62,571 nt of DNA. Source: an uncultured Clostridia bacterium (lineage in GTDB: Bacteria; Bacillota; Clostridia; Oscillospirales; Acutalibacteraceae). The stretch is taken from NCBI GenBank assembly GCA_937912045.1, contig CALDPI010000235.1, positions 1-62,571 of the forward strand, in the 5' to 3' direction. The first letter of the stretch is position 1; the number at the start of each line of letters is the position of its first letter. Shown here piece after piece: positions 34,801-40,965 of this stretch. Under the pieces are notes generated by a model. The model made no database searches, was not told the DNA's origin, and worked only from the letters and a program-made list of their open reading frames with translations. The position numbers were made by a program, and so were the translations under genes.

Positions 34801-37413
34801 CATGTAAACCAAGAAGGTTACACGCTTCCAGTTCTGCGAATCAAACTTGCTATAGTTTGTTTCGATGGCCATCTGGTCGCTGCCACCCGCGGTCTTATAC
34901 AAGCGGATGTTGTGATTTTTGCTCGAAACAAACTTAACCCAGAAGGTAATAACGTAGGTGTTGTTTGCCTCCATCTTGGGCAACGGTAAGCGGTAGTTGA
35001 ACTGATTCTTCTTCATTATAATCGCGCCGGAGCCGTCATCTGTGTGAGAATACTTTGTCTCACTTGTGAGCGCGCCGTTCGGCTTCGCACCACCGTAGTT
35101 AGTCAGACCGCTTGCATTCGTATGGAATGCCTGCCAGTTGTTAGCAGCTCTGCCCCACCAAGCGTTTTCGTTGGCAACGCCTGTGCCTGCGGCTTCATCA
35201 GCATAGTATGCCTTGTATGTGCCGTCAGCGTTAAACTCCTTAACTGTCGGGTCGGTGATGAGGTTTGTGCCGAGAGAAGTCCAATCAACATTACCGTCAT
35301 AGAGATACGGCCAGTTGCTTGAGTTTAAGGTTACGTCCTTATACGTTGCAGTAGCCGGGAAAGTAGGTCTTTGAATATTTTCAATAAGTTTGCTTTCGTC
35401 AATGCACTGCTTTGTATATGCATCATCAAGGGGCTGAACGTTGATATCGTCAATGACAGCGCCTGTGCTGCTGAGATAAATTCTCATAGAATAGTTGGAA
35501 GCAGCGTTTTCACCTGTGTAGTAGAACCAGGTGACTCTCTGCCAGCCCTTAGAATAAGAGGTCTGTTTCTTAGAGAGCTCTGCAAGACTTCCGTTAAAGA
35601 TTTGGGTGGTCAGGGTCGAATCGGCAGCCAGGTTAACCCAGGCAGAAATTACATAACCCTTCTTTGCCTCCATCTTGGGCAGCGGCAGATAAACCTGCTG
35701 CTCGCCGCTTGAGGGCATTGTGATAACACCGGAATTATCCGCGGTGTGTGAAAGTGCGCTGTTGTTAGAGAGAAGGCCGCGAGCCTTGGGGCTCTTATAA
35801 ACGTTAACGTTAGCAGAAAACGCCTGATATTTGTTAACGGCCTTGCCCCACCAAGCATTTGCATTGGCAACGTCTGTGCCTGTGGCTTCATCAACATAGT
35901 ATGCCTTGTAGGTGTTGCCGTCGAATTCCTTAACAGTCGGGTCGGTAACGATTGTTGCGCCGAACTGTGCGAAATCAACATACTTAGTGTCGGCAGGTAA
36001 TACGTTGAATATCTTGCTTTCGTTGGGGAGCTCAACAGGCGGTGTTGCAGGCGGGGTCAGAGCGATAAGCTCTTTTGCTGCAACACTCTTGCCGCCGACG
36101 CCTGAGGACAGCTTGTAAACTGCGAAGTCGTCAGCATAAACTGTGCCGTTGTTGGACAACAGATAAAGACCTGTGCCGTGCGTGCCGTCGCAGTTGTTAC
36201 CGCCGATAGACTTGCTTCCGTAATAAAGAATGTAAGAAACACGTGTCCATTCGCCATTCGGATTAACGTTATAAGCATCCTTGAATTCCTTATTCCAGGA
36301 GAGATGATGTCTGATGTTTACCGTCGAATCAGCCTTAATCCAATAGGTTACAAGATAGTAAGAATACTCTTCTGCCTTGCTGTTGGTAAGACGGATTGTG
36401 CGTGAGCTTGAATCGTTAATTTCATACTTAAGCACGCCCGAGCCATCGTTTGTGTGTGATGCGGCAGTGTCAAGTGTGGGTGCGTTAAGCGCAGCAGGTG
36501 TTTGCCACATTGTAGCCGTCTGGCCGCTCAAAACAGTTCTCGAATAAACTGCATTAGGTGCAGTTGAAGCATCATAGGTCTTGTATGACGTGCCGCTGAA
36601 CTCCTTAACGGTCGGGTCGGCTGCAAGGTTCTCACCGAGAGCGGTAAAGTCATAACCGTCGGGGATTGCAACATCCGTCATAGCAGGGTCCGTTGCCGAT
36701 GCATAGGTTATATCATCGGGTGAAAAGAGTTTGCCCGCAGCAACAGATTTTTCAGCAGCAGCGGTATCCATCTTATAAACTGCAAAATCGTCAAAATATG
36801 CGGTGCCTGCCTGTATATATCCACCCATATTCATAGCCGTTGCATATGAGCCGGAATATACAATATAGGAAACGCGTGTCCAATCAGTTGCACCTGTAAC
36901 GATCGTAATCGATGCATCACCGGAAGGAATCTGGTTATAGCTGAAATAATGTCTTAACTGCAGTTGGGGTCCCTTGTAATAGAAGGTTACAAGATAATAT
37001 GTGTGTTGCTCAGAATTAGGAGCAACGCGGAAAAGACGGTGATTCGCACCTGATAAGGTGTACTTTAACGCACCGCTACCATCCTGTGTGTGTGAATCGG
37101 CGGTGGCAGAGGAATATGCTTCGTACACTGCAGGTGAACCCCACATGTCTTTATTTGTATTGGTGACACCTCCAACACCACGTATACCTGTTGTTGTATC
37201 ATAAACTCCACCAGTGAATTTTGATACGTTAGAATCATACGCAAGGTTGGTGCCGAGGGCATCAAGGTCAAAACCGTCTGCAATGCTGACAAGCTTTGCA
37301 CTTGGTGTGTCAGATGCCGTTTCTGCATTTGTTAAAAGGCCAAGAGAGCCTACAAGCACCGTAAGCGCCAGCACAACAGACAATATTCTGCCTAATTGTT
37401 TTTTAATAATCAT
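31876..37413 (-). CDS. Giant membrane-anchored multi-module carbohydrate-binding-like surface protein
   Basis: 1845 residues. Signal peptide 1-30. Five repeats of about 190-210 residues follow, at about 48-225, 255-445, 480-680, 708-915 and 955-1160. Each opens with a LGxNLxxDPTVKEF-type block and ends with DDxAVYKL...C(x)AGKL; internal marks are SHTxDGSGAI and WxRVTxLxYTG. A degenerate sixth lies at 1173-1305. Two different CBM4/9-like modules (about 1400-1560, NLITNAACD; 1580-1725, NLIKNGMFD) come next, then a spacer very rich in Asp/Glu (1755-1790), a membrane helix (1806-1834) and a KKKRKK tail. No LPxTG or catalytic motif. Probably captures glycan at the cell surface and feeds the importers; ligand unknown. 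First gene after the promoter at 37460-37488. Confidence 0.85.
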   Translation of the reverse strand: MIIKKQLGRILSVVLALTVLVGSLGLLTNAETASDTPSAKLVSIADGFDLDALGTNLAYDSNVSKFTGGVYDTTTGIRGVGGVTNTNKDMWGSPAVYEAYSSATADSHTQDGSGALKYTLSGANHRLFRVAPNSEQHTYYLVTFYYKGPQLQLRHYFSYNQIPSGDASITIVTGATDWTRVSYIVYSGSYATAMNMGGYIQAGTAYFDDFAVYKMDTAAAEKSVAAGKLFSPDDITYASATDPAMTDVAIPDGYDFTALGENLAADPTVKEFSGTSYKTYDASTAPNAVYSRTVLSGQTATMWQTPAALNAPTLDTAASHTNDGSGVLKYEINDSSSRTIRLTNSKAEEYSYYLVTYWIKADSTVNIRHHLSWNKEFKDAYNVNPNGEWTRVSYILYYGSKSIGGNNCDGTHGTGLYLLSNNGTVYADDFAVYKLSSGVGGKSVAAKELIALTPPATPPVELPNESKIFNVLPADTKYVDFAQFGATIVTDPTVKEFDGNTYKAYYVDEATGTDVANANAWWGKAVNKYQAFSANVNVYKSPKARGLLSNNSALSHTADNSGVITMPSSGEQQVYLPLPKMEAKKGYVISAWVNLAADSTLTTQIFNGSLAELSKKQTSYSKGWQRVTWFYYTGENAASNYSMRIYLSSTGAVIDDINVQPLDDAYTKQCIDESKLIENIQRPTFPATATYKDVTLNSSNWPYLYDGNVDWTSLGTNLITDPTVKEFNADGTYKAYYADEAAGTGVANENAWWGRAANNWQAFHTNASGLTNYGGAKPNGALTSETKYSHTDDGSGAIIMKKNQFNYRLPLPKMEANNTYVITFWVKFVSSKNHNIRLYKTAGGSDQMAIETNYSKFDSQNWKRVTFLVYMADKTHADPFIEIYNNSVGFVDDVAVYKLTNDEYALQCLTAGKLVADGVDPTQAPAKEPDPPVDPEFVAVYKNATKGETIYDYSDLDWSTLGTNLVPDPTVKEFNPDGTYKAYYQNETTGSGVANANAIWGKAVNKYQQFNAGATKPNMWFSPKARGILSNDTTVSHTNDGSGAIVLPGSEVQNYCIPLPKMEPSSYYAVTFWIKVEGNDAEMRFQSSTGANLNIRYGIFGSKNSWQRVTMLIYTGASTFSEPNLSLYSQTKGYVDDIAVYKLESAYGAECLEAGKILYKKTTAATTPAVDGYEFGLEGNLATDGSFEQSGTANSSAKYGSKVFEVTAQNGKITLPAVSYGNYYLVTYWVKTAGFQSADKVTADLVSNGVSTRTIKTAANNNGWTKVTAIINAGDYANFIEFDTSVLSAGKAIYVDGLTIHALPDDVAAAAAVIDSYRIGVLNSAIVDVAAKVFGADGVYDSKYDMWRGLVSPVLSTATKNETYVSLCAKYYLDYVRNDKINRGFAPSGFGLRREFANQICDPAKNLITNAACDNATYWADSTGFATITTEEKYDGNTSLKVSGQGLFVKKITVKPNTTYYLSLYGMGYSDTVVPHVHFGIMDMNLLPFENPKSTYETSEWTRDGSSKQEITIKYPDGTWYNRTYQFNTEDNTEVYFFIQGIKGEMYFDDIKIFETADAKPAKESVNITDIDTYNYDEAKFACDESDNLIKNGMFDKGTEFWKDFNGMGKFVEVVTSEGNKMLHYKGSNWGYYFLPTVKLEANKSYTFSFWYRTLNGESAKFGIVSLKNPRAFISTPQDVSINRGEWTLVSISFKTYAESEVSFAMYDKDGEAVFDKFRLFEAENGYALTLAEDMPKGGLTFADTVLGTDGLQKDEEEKKDDVVEDTDSDDDYVDDTDSDDDDDDETEETTKKVVQKYKKKGTPVRLATWFIILMIALAVVVLAAITFLIIFLVKKKRKKEQTAQ

Positions 37414-37459
37414 AATCGTTACCTCGTATCAATGAGATGATTATATATAATGAATATAT

Positions 37460-37488
37460 ATAATAGGTACCTATTTTCATATGTGCAA
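37460..37488 (-). promoter_or_regulatory. Promoter of the 20-kb transport/binding operon
   Basis: Minus-strand TTGCAC (37483-37488), a 17-bp spacer and TATTAT (37460-37465), 46 bp ahead of the giant-protein ATG. The -10 and spacer overlap a perfect palindrome (37462-37475). Confidence 0.7.
37462..37475. promoter_or_regulatory. Perfect palindrome AATAGGTACCTATT in the promoter
   Basis: A 14-bp perfect inverted repeat straddles the -10 and the spacer, the position expected for a repressor site. The regulator is not identified; none of the nearby regulators is tied to it by sequence alone. Confidence 0.55.
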
Positions 37489-37489
37489 G

Positions 37490-37617
37490 GACGGCCCGTG
37501 CCGTCGATGCGTTGCGATGGGTGTTGACGAGTGAATAGTTAACGTGTCGCGTTGCGACGGAATATAGCATTCACTCCCCCAGTCACCTTTCGGTGACAGC
37601 CCCCTCTAAGATGGGGC
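37490..37617. repeat. Stem-loop-rich intergenic mosaic, probably part of a dispersed repeat
   Basis: No gene is seen here. The stretch contains GACGGC-CCGT-GCCGTC (37490-37505), an 8-bp inverted repeat GAGTGAAT/ATTCACTC (37529-37536, 37569-37576) enclosing GTCGC-GTT-GCGAC, then GTCACC-TTTC-GGTGAC (37582-37597) and a C-rich/G-rich pair ending at 37616. The last 45 bp resemble short repeats scattered between genes in Ruminococcaceae; that is from memory and not checked. GC is higher than in other gaps. Confidence 0.5.
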
Positions 37618-38013
37618 CTATTCTGACCAGGGTGACCAGCCGTCCATATTCTCCTTGTCTTTATCAGACTGGGTGGCGGTGCTTGTCACCTGGGAGCTGC
37701 TCTGTGGTTTAGAGCTGCTTTGCGGCTTTGAAGAGGACGACGGGTTTTTGGTGGTTGACGTTACGCTGCCTGTGGCGAAATCAATCGTGATGTCGGGGTT
37801 ATCAAAGGCATTGTCGTCAATCGCGTCCTCACCTTGTGTTTCCTCCGACGACGTATCCGAAGATACGCCGTCGGTATTTGTTTCGTTTTGCGATTGTGTC
37901 ACTTCGCTGTCTGCATCCGAAAGGTAAACTGCTTTATCCTTTTTGCAGGCACTCAAGCAGAGCAAAAGAGCGAAAGCGCACACAAACGCAGATATTTTTT
38001 TGAAGCTCAGCAT
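37618..38013 (-). CDS. Small Ser/Thr-rich lipoprotein of unknown function
   Basis: 131 residues. A lipoprotein signal MLSFKKISAFVCAFALLLCL ends in SAC, lipidated C23. The rest is low-complexity and probably disordered: acidic (about 34-75), then a Ser/Pro/Gln stretch with two KPQSSS copies (about 95-108), ending DGWSPWSE. No domain is recognisable. A longer frame from 38091 starts with a run of arginines and has no ribosome site; ATG 38011-38013 lies 5 bp after the stop of the 44-residue peptide gene with AAGGG just before it, so the two are coupled. Possibly a tether or cell-wall spacer protein made with the module-repeat protein upstream. Confidence 0.72.
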   Translation of the reverse strand: MLSFKKISAFVCAFALLLCLSACKKDKAVYLSDADSEVTQSQNETNTDGVSSDTSSEETQGEDAIDDNAFDNPDITIDFATGSVTSTTKNPSSSSKPQSSSKPQSSSQVTSTATQSDKDKENMDGWSPWSE

Positions 38014-38018
38014 AGCCC

Positions 38019-38153
38019 TTAACCAACAATAAAGGGAAGTGAGGTGGTTGGTTCCTGACCGCCGTCTGCTTCGTCTTCTTCGCCTGCACACATAGCGCGG
38101 TCAGCCATCAGGCTGATAACTTCAAACTCGGGAGCATCATATATGTTTTTCAC
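38019..38153 (-). CDS. 44-residue acidic peptide, short clostridial peptide type
   Basis: A short gene of 44 codons that would be missed by length filters. GTG 38151-38153 is preceded by AAGGAGGAG, one of the best ribosome sites in the window, 8 bases away. The peptide starts MKNIYDAPEFEVISLMADRA, then one cysteine (C22), an acidic stretch (GEEDEADGG, 24-32) and ends LPFIVG. The opening pattern, Y-x-A-P-E-x-E-V, resembles short peptides (MKKYEAPELEVV type) that I recall from many gut Clostridia, which have no known function. It sits 16 bp after the 922-residue module protein and 5 bp before the lipoprotein gene, inside the same operon. A precursor-peptide role is possible but unsupported. Confidence 0.72.
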   Translation of the reverse strand: MKNIYDAPEFEVISLMADRAMCAGEEDEADGGQEPTTSLPFIVG

Positions 38154-38169
38154 AATAATCTCCTCCTTC

Positions 38170-40938
38170 TTAATTACTTACGTGGTTAGAGTACTTGTCG
38201 GACTTGATTGTATTAGAGAATACCAATTCGTCGTCTGCAGTTGTAACGTATCCAACTGCGGTGTACTCTACGTCTGCAAAGTTCTGTTCAACATTGTAGA
38301 GACGTACTGCGTACTGAAGCTCTGTGTTTTCAGAGTTCTTCCACATATACTTTGTGCGGTCAACGTACATAACGGCAATAACTTCACCTGCGTTACCAAC
38401 GTTAACAGCCTCACCTGATGCAATGTTATTTGTCTTCAGGTTGTTATAAAGTATATTGAAAATCTGTTCTCTCGTATATGAGGGGAGTGTTGCGCGGAAA
38501 GCGTCGAAATCGCCACGGATTACGAGTGTTCCGTGTGATTTGGTGCTCAGATTGTCTGTAACGAGTGAGCCAAACTGAATGCCTTTATCACCCGTTATCT
38601 TTACAGACGCGCCAAACGTTCCGACAATGCCTGAGGGGTATTTGAACTGCTTATAGCTGTAAGTGTCTGCGGTCTTTGCAAAAAATTGTCCGTTGCCAAG
38701 CTTTTCTGCCATTGTACCGCCTGTGGTTGCCATTGCACCATAAGGAATAAAGTAGCCTTCATCCGGTGTGATGGTGTATGCGGTATTTGCGGTAGCCTCA
38801 ACACTTGCTGTATTACCGGCGTTTCCAAGCAATTTGCCGGCAGTCATGCATTCTGCACCATAGTAAGCGTCAATTTCATACAAGCCAATGTCGTCAACGT
38901 AGGTTTCTGATTCTGCATAAATATTAATGGCGTTTGTAGCGGCGAGGTCAGACGTTCCTGTGCGAATGAGGTATGTATATCTGTTCCAACCTGTACCAGT
39001 ATTATAAACTCGCTCCTGAGCCTTAATTGCCGCACCGCCATTTTTGAACAAAGTGAGCATTGCATTATTTTTACCGTTTTTAATCCAAAGCGTCAAAACA
39101 TAGTATGTTTTTGCTTTAAGCGTGGGCAGCGGTAAATAAAGGTTTGTACTTGTAGTAGTCTTTAAAGCACCGCTTCCATCGCCGATTGTGTGTGAATACT
39201 GGTTATCGTTTGTTATTTTGCCCGTCTGCAAGCCTGGACCAATCCAGTTGCTCCAACCGCCCCACTGTCCTTGAACGTGGCTAAAGGAGGCCGGAACAGC
39301 CCACCAAGCATTCGGGTTAGCAACGGTTGAAGTTGCGTGTGTTGAACCCATAGATGCATAATAAGTTTTGTATGTGCCGTCTTCATTGAATTCTTTAACG
39401 GTCGGGTCGGGAATGAGATTTTCTGTGAGTGTTTCGAAATCAAAATCTTCAACCGCAGTGCCTGTCATTGCAGTTGCGGTGAACGAAGCAAAATCTTCAT
39501 CTGCACGCAAATCAGTTTCCGTTAAAAGTTTACCGGCAGTTACACACTTTGAAGCATATTCAGGGTCAAGTCTGTAAACACCGAAATCGTCAAAGGCAAT
39601 TTCACAAATGTTATATGTACCAATAGCTCCTGAATGCGTTTGGTTACCGGTATAAACAATATAGGTAAATCGCTTCCAACTGGTAGAATAGTTTCCTCCC
39701 AATTCTTTCCAGTTACCGGAAGCCCAGTTTTGGGCACAAACATGACGAATGTTACAACCGGTAGAAGATGCTGTCTTGAAATAATACGTTATAAGATAAT
39801 ATGACTTTTTCTGCAGTTTTGGTGCTATTTTAAGGGTCCAGTTTTTCGTTGTGCTATACACAATTGCACCACTGCCGTCATTCGTGTGCGAAACATCGGT
39901 TTTTGCAGAATTCTGGTTTTTAGGAGAACCAAACTCGTCGGTTGTGTAACCGTCTTCGCCCGCTCTCATTCCGTTGGTATCGTCGTAAACCATTGTGCCT
40001 GTTCCATCATCAACAAACTTTGAAACGGTCGGGTCATAAGCAAGGTTTTCACCGAGATAATCAAAATCAAAGGTTTCATACTGACCTGAAGATGTAAGGT
40101 TTGTAAGTCCTACTGTGTCACTTGTTATATATTCTTCTTTTCCGTTAAGAAGTATGTTTCCTGCATCTATGCATTTCTGTGCATAATCTAAATCAACTTT
40201 ATACTGCTCGATTTCATCAACATATACTGTTTTTGTGCCAACTTCTTCTACGCAAACATAAGCACCGTATCTGTCCTTATGGTTAACAGGGTCATAGCAG
40301 TAAGCCAATGCGGTAATACGCTGCCAATCGGTAGTTGCATTAACTTCAAATACGTTATATGTTCCGCTCCAGTCGTTCTTTGTATGGAGCTTTACATTAC
40401 CGGCAGAAGATGCCTTTATCCAGAATGTGATAAGATACCAGGAATCCGCACGCATACCGCTGCCTATAGGCATATTAAGACGCTTACCTTCATAGTCGTC
40501 TTCACTTTTCGGTGTAATACATAAAGAGCCGGAGCCGTCTGCAGTGTGGGATACGTTCTTATCTATTTGTCCTCGTCTTGCGGGGCCCTTATACTCTTCT
40601 TCTCCTTTGCTATAAGCGTTGTGCTTCAGAGTCGCTTTTCCCCAATGGGCATTCGGGTTGTTTAGGCCCGTGCCGTTTGTTTCGTCTGCATAGTAGGTGT
40701 CATAGTTACCTTCACTGTCAAACTCCGCAACTGTAGAGTCGGGGATAAGGTTTTGTCCCAAAAGGCTCCAATCCATATCTTCTTCGGTTGAAGAAAGAGT
40801 CAAACGTGACATTTTACAAGTTGTCGGAAGTGTTGCCGTTGCATCCTCCGCATTTGCCACTGCGCCGGTGCAGAAAACTGCCGACAGGAGCATTGCGAGG
40901 GTGAGTGCTAAGGAAAGAATTTTGCGTGTTTTAAACAT
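38170..40938 (-). CDS. Secreted protein with three DPTVKEF-type binding modules and a C-terminal surface domain
   Basis: 922 residues with signal peptide 1-31. Three modules of the same family as in the giant protein lie at about 57-265, 293-473 and 504-704 (NLIPDSTVAEF, NLAYDPTVSKF, NLIPDPTVKEF; each with SHTxDGSG, a WxR(F/I/Y)T block and a DDxGxYxxD...C(x)AGKLL end). The C-terminal domain (about 720-915) contains FGASVKITGDKGIQFGSLV and LQYAVRLYNVEQNFADVEYTAVGYV, a type seen at the ends of clostridial surface proteins. No anchor helix, LPxTG or dockerin is visible, so how it is held at the cell is unclear. AAGGAG precedes ATG 40936-40938 with long spacing. Cotranscribed with the secreted GH-A enzyme. 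Confidence 0.83.
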   Translation of the reverse strand: MFKTRKILSLALTLAMLLSAVFCTGAVANAEDATATLPTTCKMSRLTLSSTEEDMDWSLLGQNLIPDSTVAEFDSEGNYDTYYADETNGTGLNNPNAHWGKATLKHNAYSKGEEEYKGPARRGQIDKNVSHTADGSGSLCITPKSEDDYEGKRLNMPIGSGMRADSWYLITFWIKASSAGNVKLHTKNDWSGTYNVFEVNATTDWQRITALAYCYDPVNHKDRYGAYVCVEEVGTKTVYVDEIEQYKVDLDYAQKCIDAGNILLNGKEEYITSDTVGLTNLTSSGQYETFDFDYLGENLAYDPTVSKFVDDGTGTMVYDDTNGMRAGEDGYTTDEFGSPKNQNSAKTDVSHTNDGSGAIVYSTTKNWTLKIAPKLQKKSYYLITYYFKTASSTGCNIRHVCAQNWASGNWKELGGNYSTSWKRFTYIVYTGNQTHSGAIGTYNICEIAFDDFGVYRLDPEYASKCVTAGKLLTETDLRADEDFASFTATAMTGTAVEDFDFETLTENLIPDPTVKEFNEDGTYKTYYASMGSTHATSTVANPNAWWAVPASFSHVQGQWGGWSNWIGPGLQTGKITNDNQYSHTIGDGSGALKTTTSTNLYLPLPTLKAKTYYVLTLWIKNGKNNAMLTLFKNGGAAIKAQERVYNTGTGWNRYTYLIRTGTSDLAATNAINIYAESETYVDDIGLYEIDAYYGAECMTAGKLLGNAGNTASVEATANTAYTITPDEGYFIPYGAMATTGGTMAEKLGNGQFFAKTADTYSYKQFKYPSGIVGTFGASVKITGDKGIQFGSLVTDNLSTKSHGTLVIRGDFDAFRATLPSYTREQIFNILYNNLKTNNIASGEAVNVGNAGEVIAVMYVDRTKYMWKNSENTELQYAVRLYNVEQNFADVEYTAVGYVTTADDELVFSNTIKSDKYSNHVSN

Positions 40939-40965
40939 TTAAAAAATCAACTCCTTATATTATAT

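Noticed and set aside
33500..37000. Regularly spaced DNA repeats that might suggest CRISPR or tandem satellite DNA
   Set aside because: Spacing is about 600-700 bp, in frame, and caused by repeated protein modules (the DPTVKEF block), not by short direct repeats with spacers.
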